A stretch of 64,000 nt of DNA from Haloterrigena alkaliphila (GTDB lineage: Archaea > Halobacteriota > Halobacteria > Halobacteriales > Natrialbaceae): the NCBI RefSeq assembly GCF_017352155.2, contig NZ_CP071462.1:2108001-2172000 (forward strand), in the 5' to 3' direction. Shown in pieces: positions 16,888 to 24,899 of the stretch. The notes below the pieces were generated by a model. That model had not been told where the DNA came from. It worked only from the letters and a program-made list of their open reading frames with translations, and did not search any database. Position 1 is the first letter of the stretch. Each line of letters begins with the position of its first letter. The translations under genes and the position numbers were made by a program.

Positions 16888-17616
16888 TTACAGTCGGGTC
16901 ACGGCCTCGAGCGAGATGTCGATCGCGCGGCCGACGTTGTTCTTCGCCTTGTCGGGGAGTTCGTCGTCTTCGGTGTCGGTGCCCTTCTGGGTGCCCTCGA
17001 CGAGGTTCCCGTCGACGGTACAGATCGCACCGGCGCGCAGGCCCTTGCGGCGGGCCAGCGAGAAGACGGCGGCGGCCTCCATCTCGACGCAGAGCAGACC
17101 CGCGTCTTCCCAGTCGGCGACGTGTTCGTCGGTCTCGGCGTAGTAGGCGTCGTCGGAGACGATGGGACCGACGTGGACCTCCTCGTCGTTAGCTTCCGCG
17201 GAATCGACGAGCGAGGAGAGCACGTCGTAGTCCGGGACGGCGGGGTACTCGACGTCCTCGTAGCGCTTCGAGGTTCCCTCGTTCTTCGCGGCGCCGGTGG
17301 CGACGATCATGTCGCCGATCTCGATCTCCGACTGCAGCGCGCCGGTCGTCCCGACGCGGATGAAGTTCTCGACGCCGACCGCGGCTAGTTCCTCGACGGC
17401 GATGGCCGCAGACGGACAGCCGATCCCGGTCGAGCAGATCGTCAGTTCCTGCCCCCCGTAGGTCGCGTTGACGACCTTGTACTCTCGGTTCTGTGCGATC
17501 GTCTCGGACTCGTCGCAGCGGTCGGCGATGCGGTCGACGCGACCGGGGTCGCCCGGAATGAGCGCCCGATCGGTCAGGTCTCCGTCGTCGACCAGCAGGT
17601 GCGGTTGCGTTGCCAT
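16888..17616 (-). CDS. udp: nucleoside phosphorylase, uridine phosphorylase type
   Basis: Cleaves uridine (or a related nucleoside) with phosphate to base plus ribose 1-phosphate. The 242-residue protein follows the PNP_UDP_1 family: LIPGDPGRVDRIA (phosphate site), ICSTGIGCPSAAIAVEEL, RVGTTGALQ, and VEMEAAAVFSLARRKGLRAG (ribose and base site). The GTQKG segment fits uridine phosphorylases better than purine enzymes. It is the first gene of a nucleoside/pentose island with the sugar kinase at 18186, the R15P isomerase at 20063 and deoC. Substrate specificity is inferred. Confidence 0.9.
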   Translation of the reverse strand: MATQPHLLVDDGDLTDRALIPGDPGRVDRIADRCDESETIAQNREYKVVNATYGGQELTICSTGIGCPSAAIAVEELAAVGVENFIRVGTTGALQSEIEIGDMIVATGAAKNEGTSKRYEDVEYPAVPDYDVLSSLVDSAEANDEEVHVGPIVSDDAYYAETDEHVADWEDAGLLCVEMEAAAVFSLARRKGLRAGAICTVDGNLVEGTQKGTDTEDDELPDKAKNNVGRAIDISLEAVTRL

Positions 17617-17746
17617 ACCCCCCGATTCCGGCGGCGGCGAGAAAAAAGGTTCGAGGACGGATCCCGACGGTCCGTCGGGTCAGTACCCTGGAAACTGTCC
17701 CATTCCCCCAGTTTGCGATGCGTCGACTGCGAGTCGCGTGATTCAG

Positions 17747-18049
17747 TTACGTCTCCGGGGTGACCTCCACCCGATCGGGTGTCACCGTCACCGTGACCCC
17801 CTCGACGGTGAATTCGACGGTTCCCGACGCCCGACTCCGCCCGGCGTGGGTGTCGGCGAAGAGGGCGTCGAGGGCGTCCGGATCGACGTAGTCGTACAAC
17901 TGTCTGGTAGTCGCACTCGCATCCTCGTCGTAGTACTCTGCTAACGCCGTTGCGGCGGCGATACTCGGTGGTTCATTCCTGCCTCTCTCGTACTGGACGC
18001 GGCGTTTGAGCTCGCACCCATGGGACTCGCTGATCCTTCGTTCCGTCAT
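17747..18049 (-). CDS. HalOD1 output-domain protein
   Basis: A 100-residue acidic protein matching the haloarchaeal output domain HalOD1: PSIAAATALAEYYDEDAS in the N-terminal half, LYDYVDPDALDALF in the middle, and the terminal beta strands GTVEFTVEGVTVTVTPDRV. HalOD1 stands alone or at the end of signalling proteins in haloarchaea and its partner is unknown. It lies inside the nucleoside island but has its own AT-rich upstream region, so co-function is not implied. Confidence 0.85.
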   Translation of the reverse strand: MTERRISESHGCELKRRVQYERGRNEPPSIAAATALAEYYDEDASATTRQLYDYVDPDALDALFADTHAGRSRASGTVEFTVEGVTVTVTPDRVEVTPET

Positions 18050-18185
18050 GTCTCTCCGTCACGTCTCCGTGACTGTATAGAAAAATGACCAACGGCGTCT
18101 CCCATATAATTACCGCCGGATAGCAGGGGCTGAGAATTACCCCGTCACAGCACCGTCGCTCGAGACCGTACCCGTGTCCCCCCGA

Positions 18186-19073
18186 TCACTCGTCCCGCTC
18201 GCTGAGAAAGCGGTCGACCTCCGCGGCCGTCGGGGCGTTCCGGGCCCCCTCTCGACTCGCGGTCAGCGCCCCGCAGGCGTTCGCGTACGCGAGGGCGTCC
18301 TCGAGGTCAGTGCCCTCGAGTCGGGTGGCGAGAAAGCCCGCCGCGAACGCGTCGCCGGCGCCGGCCGCGTCGACGGCCTCGACGTCGAAGCCGGGGTGCG
18401 TGTAGGTCCCCTCGGGGGTTCGGAGTTCCGCGCCGTCGGCGCCTGACGTGACGGCGACGATTCGATCCGCCGGGCGGCGATCCAGTCCGTCGGACTCGCC
18501 CAGCGCCGCGGCCTCTCGCTCGGTGAGAAACAGCACGTCGGCCGCCGCGAGCACCGCGTCGTACTCGCGGTCGCCGAACCGCCGGCCGGGGTCGAAACTG
18601 ACGGTGATCCCGGCGTCGGCCGCGAGCGACGCGATCCTCGCGGCGGTCTCGGGGTGCTGGCTCGTGAGGTGGACGTGGTCGACCGACCGGACGTGGTCGG
18701 CGTCGACGTCCGCCGGCCGGACGGCCTCGTTGACGCCGTCGTTGCCGAGGATCGAGACTTCTCCCGAGTCGTCGACCAGGAGGTACTTGACGGCCGTCTG
18801 GGCGTCCTCGACGACCCGAAGCCCCGACAGCGAGACGCCCGCCTCCTCGAGGCCCCGTCTCGCGAGCAGCCCGTTATCGTCGTCGCCGACGCTGCCGATC
18901 AGGCCGGTCTCGACCTCGAGCCCGGCGAGCGCGGCGGCGACGTTGGCGGCGCTGCCGCCGCCGGACTGGCGCTGGGAGCGGATCGTCGCCTCGCCGTCGG
19001 GGACGGGGAGGCGGTCGACGCGCAGCGTCACGTCCCAGTTGACGTGGCCGGCGGTGAGTACGGTGGGGGGCAT
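18186..19073 (-). CDS. PfkB-family sugar kinase, candidate ribose-1-phosphate kinase
   Basis: A ribokinase-fold protein of 295 residues: an N-terminal glycine block (SGGGSAANVAAALAGL, near 36-51), VKYLLVDDSGE in the lid, and the anion-hole/catalytic motif GAGDAFAAGFL. Archaeal PfkB enzymes of this size phosphorylate ribose 1-phosphate to ribose 1,5-bisphosphate in the pentose bisphosphate pathway. The neighbours (uridine phosphorylase making ribose 1-phosphate, and R15P isomerase) point to that reaction, but sequence alone cannot exclude ribokinase or nucleoside kinase. The start MPPTVLTAGHVNWD was chosen at the true beta-strand start. Confidence 0.85.
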   Translation of the reverse strand: MPPTVLTAGHVNWDVTLRVDRLPVPDGEATIRSQRQSGGGSAANVAAALAGLEVETGLIGSVGDDDNGLLARRGLEEAGVSLSGLRVVEDAQTAVKYLLVDDSGEVSILGNDGVNEAVRPADVDADHVRSVDHVHLTSQHPETAARIASLAADAGITVSFDPGRRFGDREYDAVLAAADVLFLTEREAAALGESDGLDRRPADRIVAVTSGADGAELRTPEGTYTHPGFDVEAVDAAGAGDAFAAGFLATRLEGTDLEDALAYANACGALTASREGARNAPTAAEVDRFLSERDE

Positions 19074-19111
19074 TCGATACGACAGGAAAGACGACGGCGC
19101 CCGAAAAAACT

Positions 19112-19933
19112 CTAGGTGGCGATAAAGAGCAAGACGTTGTGGATGCCCGGCCCGAGTCCGACCGCGGCGACGCCGGCGAGCAGGATCCGCGCCTGACGGG
19201 GCGCCTCGTCGACGAATTCCTTGAAGAGGCCGAGGATCACCAGCGCGAGGACGACCTTCACAAGGATGAAGAGCCAGCCGGCGCCGATGTAGTCGGCGGT
19301 CGGCAGCGACTCGCCGGCCTCGAGGATCAGCGCCGAGAGGGGGACCGTCTCGGCGACGCCGATGACGTCGTAGCCGACGGCCGTCGAGACGCCGTCGATG
19401 GCGTGGCCGAAGACCACGAGCGCCCCGGTGTAACTCGTCGTCGCGGCGACGTCGGTGAACCAGAGGCTGAGCGCGACCCAGGCGATGGCGGTGACGATGC
19501 CGGCGACGACGACGCAGATGACGGGCCAGAACAGGTCGAACGTCTCCTGACTCCAGCCGGCGTTGATGATGACCATCGCGAAGACCGTGAAAAAGGCCGT
19601 CCCCGCGACGCCGAGGAAACGCGGGATGGTCGGCTGTAACCCCCCGGCGTAGAGGAATATCGCGACGATCCAGCAGAGCCCCGCCGCGATCGCCGTGATC
19701 AGATAGACGGTCGGCGTCGCGAACAGTATCTCGAAACGATCCGGGTAGGCTGACAGCTGATAGAGGACGTGAAGGGCCGAACCGAGCATCATCCACGGCG
19801 CGAACGCCAGCACTGTCCGGTCGGTCACCGGCGGCTCGAGGGCCCACAGCAGTGCGACGGTCCCCGCCAGCACCACGAGGATCGGGACGAGGAGATACCA
19901 CGGTGGAAGGGCGAACCCCTCGGGTAATACCAT
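19112..19933 (-). CDS. DUF63 family multipass membrane protein
   Basis: About eight hydrophobic segments in 273 residues, beginning MVLPEGFALPPWYLLVPILVVL. Conserved polar positions inside helices include HVLYQLSAY, INAGWSQETFDL and VFGHAIDGVSTAVGYD. This matches the DUF63 family of archaeal membrane proteins, whose role is unknown. It sits between the sugar kinase and the R15P isomerase, 38 bases from the kinase stop, so co-transcription is possible. A transport role for the pentose pathway is only a guess. Confidence 0.85.
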   Translation of the reverse strand: MVLPEGFALPPWYLLVPILVVLAGTVALLWALEPPVTDRTVLAFAPWMMLGSALHVLYQLSAYPDRFEILFATPTVYLITAIAAGLCWIVAIFLYAGGLQPTIPRFLGVAGTAFFTVFAMVIINAGWSQETFDLFWPVICVVVAGIVTAIAWVALSLWFTDVAATTSYTGALVVFGHAIDGVSTAVGYDVIGVAETVPLSALILEAGESLPTADYIGAGWLFILVKVVLALVILGLFKEFVDEAPRQARILLAGVAAVGLGPGIHNVLLFIAT

Positions 19934-20062
19934 ACCGTATGTCGCACACACCAGTGCCAAACACTTTCCGGTCGACAATCATTCACTCGCGTGAACGATC
20001 GGACCGGGTCGGCGGAAACGGCGGTAACGGCGGTCACGCGGGACGACCGCGCCGGTCGCCGC

Positions 20063-21076
20063 TCAGCGTTCCCACGGTTCGCCGGTCGTCTCGCCGAACA
20101 GCTCTCGCATGAGTGTCACGATACTCTCCGGCGGGAACTGACCGCGCTCGGTGACGATCGCGTCGACGTAGCGCGGCGGGGTCACGTCGAACGCGGGGTT
20201 CTCGACCGAGAGCCCGTCGTCGGTGGAGTCCCCGTCGTCCGCTGCGATCTCGGCCCGTCCATCGTCCGCCGCGATCTCGGCCCGCTCGTCGTCCGCGAGC
20301 ACCTCGCGTTCGTCGCGCATCTCGATTTCGACGGTGTGGCCCGTCATCGTGTCCGGGTGGAGTTTGATCGTCTGGGCGGCGACCATCACCGGCACGCCCC
20401 GCTCGCGGGCGGTGACCGCCAGTCCGCTGGTCCCGACCTTGTTGACGACGCTGCCGTCGGCGGCGATGCTGTCCGCGCCGACCAGCACGTGGTCGGCTCG
20501 ATCCAGGTACCGGCGGGCCGCGCTGTCGACGATCAGCGTCACCGGAACGCCCCACTCGCGCAACTGCCGGGCCGTGATGTGGCCCTGCTTCCGGGGCCGC
20601 GTCTCCTTGACGATCGCCTCGATCTCCGTGCCGTCCTCGAGGGCGGCCTCGATACAGGCCAGCGCGTCCGTCGAGTGGCAGTGGGTCATCACGACGTCGC
20701 CGTCGCGCAACCGGTTCGAGCCGACCGCCCCGAGCGTCGACTGCGCCTGCGCGAGGTCCCGCTGGAACTCCTCGGCGCGGGCGATTGTCGAGGCGCGCAG
20801 TTCGGCGACGGTCTCGCCGTCCATCCCGCGCAGGACGTACCGGAGCGCGTTCGGGAGGCTCACCGCGGTCGGACGGGTCTCGTAGAGGGTCTTCGCCGCT
20901 TCCCGCAACTGATCCCGGAAGGCCGCGGGCGTCTCGGCATCGGAGCGATCGGCCTGCGTGGCGAGGGCGCCGGCGGCCGCGTCGGCGATCGTCGCCGCCC
21001 CGCGGACGTCCATCGCGGCGATGTCCGCGGCGGTGGCTTCGACGGCCGGATCGACGTTTCTCCCAGGATCGTCCAT
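20063..21076 (-). CDS. ribose-1,5-bisphosphate isomerase (eIF2B-related)
   Basis: Converts ribose 1,5-bisphosphate to ribulose 1,5-bisphosphate. The 337-residue protein has the eIF2B/MtnA fold. Cys133 (THCHSTDAL) and Asp202 (VGADSIAADGSVVNKVGT) sit at the positions I recall as catalytic in the Thermococcus enzyme, and the N-terminal MDVRGAATIADAA block is the family signature. Together with the phosphorylase and the PfkB kinase nearby this makes a pentose bisphosphate route. A nine-residue tandem repeat (RAEIAADDG twice) near residue 265 is a lineage-specific insertion. Divergent from deoC across a 72-base shared promoter region. Confidence 0.92.
   Translation of the reverse strand: MDDPGRNVDPAVEATAADIAAMDVRGAATIADAAAGALATQADRSDAETPAAFRDQLREAAKTLYETRPTAVSLPNALRYVLRGMDGETVAELRASTIARAEEFQRDLAQAQSTLGAVGSNRLRDGDVVMTHCHSTDALACIEAALEDGTEIEAIVKETRPRKQGHITARQLREWGVPVTLIVDSAARRYLDRADHVLVGADSIAADGSVVNKVGTSGLAVTARERGVPVMVAAQTIKLHPDTMTGHTVEIEMRDEREVLADDERAEIAADDGRAEIAADDGDSTDDGLSVENPAFDVTPPRYVDAIVTERGQFPPESIVTLMRELFGETTGEPWER
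20231..20284 (-). repeat. 27-base tandem duplication inside the R15P isomerase gene
   Basis: Two adjacent 27-base units differ at three third-codon positions and both encode RAEIAADDG. The insertion keeps the frame and lies in an acidic surface loop. A recent slippage or duplication event is the simple explanation. Confidence 0.8.
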
Positions 21077-21148
21077 GACCCCCGTTTGCAGTTCGGACGG
21101 CAAAAGTGATCGGGCGGGTTTTTGCCCGTCGACCGACTCCGTGTCCGT
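21077..21148. promoter_or_regulatory. shared promoter region of R15P isomerase and deoC
   Basis: Only 72 bases separate the two divergent start codons. A T-rich stretch (TTTTTGCCCG) lies about 30 bases before deoC, and its counterpart on the other strand (ACTTTTGCC) about 30 bases before the isomerase ATG. Both are at the right distance for leaderless promoters, which suggests co-regulation of the two genes. Confidence 0.45.
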
Positions 21149-21784
21149 ATGAACCGCAGCGAACTCGCGCCCCTGATCGATCACACCGTTCTCGGTCCCG
21201 AAACCGCGTTCGCCGACGTCTGCCGGGTACTCGACGAGGCCGCGGACCACGGGATGAACGCCTGCATCCCGCCGTTCGCCCTCGAGGAGGCCGCCGACTA
21301 CGCGCCCGACGTCACGCTCGCGACGGTCGTCGGCTTCCCCCACGGGCAGAACGCGGCCGACGTGAAGCGACGCGAGGGCGTCGCCGCCTGGAAGGCCGGC
21401 GCCGACGAACTCGACGTGGTGCTCAACGTCGGCCGACTGCAGGCCGGCGAGGACGACGTCGTCAGAGCGGAACTCGCCGAAGTCGTCGCCGCGGTTCCGA
21501 TCCCGGTGAAGGTGATCATCGAGACCGCGCTGCTCTCCGAGGAGGAAAAACACCGCGCCTGCGAGGCCGCGGAGGCAGCCGACGCGGCGATGGTCAAGAC
21601 CTCGACCGGCTTCGAAGACGGCGGCGCCACGGTTCCGGACGTCGAACTCATGAGCGAGTATCTGCCCGTCAAGGCCAGCGGCGGCGTCGGCAGTTACGAC
21701 GAGGCGATGGCGATGGTCGAGGCCGGCGCCGAGCGAATCGGTGCCTCGAGCGGCGTCGCGATCCTCGAGGGCGCGCCGGAATAA
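21149..21784 (+). CDS. deoC: deoxyribose-phosphate aldolase
   Basis: Class I aldolase that splits 2-deoxyribose 5-phosphate into acetaldehyde and glyceraldehyde 3-phosphate. The 211-residue protein has the Schiff-base lysine in MVKTSTGF, the second lysine in [11 protein letters not shown], and [12 protein letters not shown] before them. This is a short archaeal DeoC with normal motifs. Linked to the uridine phosphorylase and R15P isomerase, it completes deoxynucleoside breakdown. An alternative, that it serves as a ketose-1-phosphate aldolase in the halophilic pentose bisphosphate route, cannot be excluded but is weaker. Confidence 0.95.
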   Translation: MNRSELAPLIDHTVLGPETAFADVCRVLDEAADHGMNACIPPFALEEAADYAPDVTLATVVGFPHGQNAADVKRREGVAAWKAGADELDVVLNVGRLQAGEDDVVRAELAEVVAAVPIPVKVIIETALLSEEEKHRACEAAEAADAAMVKTSTGFEDGGATVPDVELMSEYLPVKASGGVGSYDEAMAMVEAGAERIGASSGVAILEGAPE

Positions 21785-21931
21785 CACGACGACGGAGTGA
21801 GCGGTGGCCGCGACGGGAGATCGAGAGCCGAGACAGCGCGATCGGCGCAACGAACGCCCAGTCGACCCCTCGTCGTCGACGACAGTACCGTAACCCGAAC
21901 GCTTTTCGTCGCCGATCGTTCAACGGGGCCT

Positions 21932-23320
21932 ATGCTCGAGTCGGTCCGAACGCGGATTCGCTCGCTTCGTCGCCGCCTTCGTCGACTGGAGCGCCGCGAA
22001 CTCGACGCGTTCTCACGCTGGCTCGAACACACGGGAAACCTCCTGCACCTCTCGGTGCTCGTCTTCGTCCCGCTGTTGCTCGCCGCGGTGACGTGGCTGG
22101 CGAACGTGACGGCCGCCGTCTCCTTCCTCCTGTTCCCGCCGCTGGCGTCGGGGACGTACACCCTCTTCGCCGATCCCGAGGGCCGCTACTCCACGCCGAC
22201 GAAGTTCGTCGGCGGGATGACCGCCGGCGCGTGTTGTGGGTGGCTCGCGCTCGCACTCGCGGACACGGCGGGGCTGACCGGCCCCGGCGTCAGCGCGTCC
22301 GGCGCCGCGCTCGCGATCCTGTTCACCGGGATCGCCACCTGGGTGCTGGATCTCGAGGAGCCGACGGCGTTCTCGACCGCGCTGCTCGTACTGGTCAGCG
22401 GCAACGCCCAACTGGCCTACGTGCTCGGGATCGTCGTCTCGAGTTCGTTCGTCGCGGCGGCGTTCGTCGTCTGGCGCGACCGCTTCTACGAACGCCGGGC
22501 GCGGTACCTCTACCAGACGACCAACGGCGACGATCACGTCCTCGTTTCGATGGACGACGATTGGGACGGCGACGGGGACGCGGCGCCGGTCGTTCACTTC
22601 GCCGCCGAACTCGCCAGCGCACACGACGCCGGGAAGATCGTCCTCTTCGACACCGTCGACGACGGTGACGAGATCGCCACGAGCGAACCGGGACCCGCGG
22701 CCCGTCGTCTCGAGTCGTTCGCGGCCGATCTCGCGGCCGAGTACGGCGTTCCCTGCGAGGTCGTCGTCGCGGCCGGCGAGCGCTCATCGGGACAGGTCCT
22801 TCGCACCGCCCGGGAGCACAACTGCGACCTGATCGTCACGCCGTACGCCGAGCGCGACGGCGGCGGCCTCTCGCCGTTCATCGTCGGGCTGTTCGACAGC
22901 GAGATCGACGTCATCGCGTTCCGCGCCGCGAACGGCCGCCGCCGGTGGCGCCACGCCATGGTCGCGGTTCGGGGCGCCGGCGACACCGCCCGCGCGATGG
23001 TCGACTTCGCCAAGCGGGTCTCCGGCTCCTGGCAGCCCACCAGCGTCTGTACCTGCATCGACCGCGAATCCGAGCGCCGCGGCGCGGAGAACACCGTCGC
23101 GGATCTCGTCGACGCCTTCGACGGTCGCTTCGAGACCCACGTCGTCACCGAACCGGTCGAGTCCTACCTCGAGCGCGTCTCCCCCCAGTACGACGTGGTC
23201 TTCGTCGGCTCGAGCACCGACCGCTCGGCCGCCTCACGGTTCGTCTCACCGCCGACGTTCGAGCGACTCAGCGACCTCGAGGCCGACGTGGCGATCGTTC
23301 ACCGCGGCCGCCATCGGTGA
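21932..23320 (+). CDS. HPP-type membrane protein with C-terminal Usp-like domains
   Basis: Residues about 35-195 contain some five transmembrane helices and the HPP-family block LLFPPLASGTYTLF (a nitrite/small-anion channel-like family). The remaining 260 residues form two universal-stress-like domains (VVHFAAELASAHDAGKIVLFD..., then WRHAMVAVRGAGDTARAMVDF...). The product has 462 residues. The arrangement copies the neighbouring permease: a membrane transporter fused to Usp sensors. The first domain's basic N-terminus (RIRSLRRRLRRLERR) suggests a cytosolic start. Substrate unknown. Confidence 0.82.
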   Translation: MLESVRTRIRSLRRRLRRLERRELDAFSRWLEHTGNLLHLSVLVFVPLLLAAVTWLANVTAAVSFLLFPPLASGTYTLFADPEGRYSTPTKFVGGMTAGACCGWLALALADTAGLTGPGVSASGAALAILFTGIATWVLDLEEPTAFSTALLVLVSGNAQLAYVLGIVVSSSFVAAAFVVWRDRFYERRARYLYQTTNGDDHVLVSMDDDWDGDGDAAPVVHFAAELASAHDAGKIVLFDTVDDGDEIATSEPGPAARRLESFAADLAAEYGVPCEVVVAAGERSSGQVLRTAREHNCDLIVTPYAERDGGGLSPFIVGLFDSEIDVIAFRAANGRRRWRHAMVAVRGAGDTARAMVDFAKRVSGSWQPTSVCTCIDRESERRGAENTVADLVDAFDGRFETHVVTEPVESYLERVSPQYDVVFVGSSTDRSAASRFVSPPTFERLSDLEADVAIVHRGRHR

Positions 23321-23500
23321 CGCGACCGACGTAGGGTCGTCCGCTCACGCGTGCCAGCGGAGCACACGACCGTCCCGGTCGCGAGTTCCGCCCGCGACGT
23401 CGAAGCCGAATCCCGGGTCGAGCGTTGCTGTCCGGGCCGCGTCCACGGCTGAATCGCCATCGAGGCGGATTCGCGTCGGCGATTCAGACGGCGACAATAC

Positions 23501-24688
23501 TCAGTCGCTGCGCATGATGTGCTTGATCAGTTCGTTCTCGTCTTCGCCCAGCGCCGACTGGACGAGGAGGTGGCCGCCGAGCATCGCTGGACTGATCACC
23601 GCGTCCGCGCCCGCACGCTCGAGTTTCGTCGTGTTCTCGCGGTCGGTCGCGGCGGCGACGATGCGGGTCTCCGGGGCCAACTGGCGCGCGGTGAGGATCG
23701 CGAGCGCGTCCTCCGCGTCGTGGTTCGTGGCGACGAGGATGGCGCTCGCGCGCTCGATCTTCGCCCGCTCGAGGGGCTCCTCGTCGCTCGGATCGCCCGA
23801 AACCACGGAGATGTCCCGATCGGAGAGCTCCGAGGCCGCCTCGCGGTCGTTCGTCACGACGACGAACTGCCGGTCGTTGGCGGCGAGTTCGTCGACGATC
23901 GGTTCAGTCAGTTCGCCGTATCCCAGCACGAGGACGTGATCCTCGAGCAGTTCGAGTTGCGTATCGGTCATCTTTCCGAGTGTCTTCGTGATGCGGGTCT
24001 GGATCGCCGGCCCGACGAGCGCCCCGATGGCGATACCGAAACTGGCCACGCCCAGCACGAGCACGGACATCGTGAACAGCATCGCCTCCGTCGACCCCGA
24101 GTCCGGCGTGACGTCGCCGTAGCCCACCGTGCTCGAGGTGATCAGCGTGAAGTAGAACGCGTCGAGGATGGTCGTGATGCCCTCGAAATCCTCCCGGAGC
24201 GCGTACGCGCCGATGGTGCCGTAGGCCTGGACGCCCAGCAGCGCGAAGCCGGCGGCGATCTGGGTCGTCCCAAGCGAGAGCGACTTGTCGAACCGGCGGT
24301 AGTTGAGCAACACCACCGGGATCGCGATCAGCGACAGAACGACAAGCGGCAGCGAGAACTGACTCGACTGGAGCAGGCCCTGCGCGGCGGTCAGCGGGAG
24401 CAACAGCAGCGTCGCCCACCACCCCGCTCGCAGCCCGCGCCGGAGCGCGAGCGCGCTGCCGACCATCAGAAACCCCGTCAGGGCGCCGGTGAAGCCGGCC
24501 GCGTCCCGGACGGGGTCGGGGACGTACTCCGCGAGCGGCCCGCCGACGAAATCGAAGCCGATGTTGACGACGGCCGTCCCGACCGAGAGGATCGCGACGC
24601 TCAACGCGAGCATCACGGCCGCCTGAATCGAGAGGAGCCGCCGCCAGTTGTCCGGCAGCCGCGCTCGTATCCACCCTTCCTCGGCCAT
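23501..24688 (-). CDS. potassium channel with RCK (TrkA-N) domain
   Basis: A 395-residue protein with about six hydrophobic segments, a two-helix pore and the K+ selectivity filter TVGYGD at residues 187-192. From about residue 252 there is a Rossmann-type RCK domain (HVLVLGYGELTEPIVDEL, VVVTNDREAA, ILVATNHDAEDALAIL) that binds NAD(H) or ions to gate the pore. Four extra helices precede the pore pair, so it is not a minimal two-helix channel. It is divergent from the TM/RCK-C genes at 24900 and 26147, which makes a potassium-homeostasis cluster. Confidence 0.93.
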   Translation of the reverse strand: MAEEGWIRARLPDNWRRLLSIQAAVMLALSVAILSVGTAVVNIGFDFVGGPLAEYVPDPVRDAAGFTGALTGFLMVGSALALRRGLRAGWWATLLLLPLTAAQGLLQSSQFSLPLVVLSLIAIPVVLLNYRRFDKSLSLGTTQIAAGFALLGVQAYGTIGAYALREDFEGITTILDAFYFTLITSSTVGYGDVTPDSGSTEAMLFTMSVLVLGVASFGIAIGALVGPAIQTRITKTLGKMTDTQLELLEDHVLVLGYGELTEPIVDELAANDRQFVVVTNDREAASELSDRDISVVSGDPSDEEPLERAKIERASAILVATNHDAEDALAILTARQLAPETRIVAAATDRENTTKLERAGADAVISPAMLGGHLLVQSALGEDENELIKHIMRSD

Positions 24689-24899
24689 ACAGCCCGTCCG
24701 CGACGGTGTCAGTTAAACGTCTCCGTTTTCGAACGTTCACACCCGTCGATGGACGGCCGCCCGTCCGAGCGACGACGGACAGCCGCTCGTTCGGACGGGT
24801 CCCGTTTCGACTCGAGGACGCGAGCGCGGCCGCGACCGCGAATCGCGGCCGCGGTTCGCGGTCGGTGGTGATTTAACCGTCCCGGACAACTCGCCGACA

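Noticed and set aside
23345-23500. 51-codon in-frame extension after the stop of the K+ channel gene
   Set aside because: Open frames of this length beyond a stop are frequent in GC-rich DNA, and the text shows no domain or hydrophobic end, unlike the tail at 62476.
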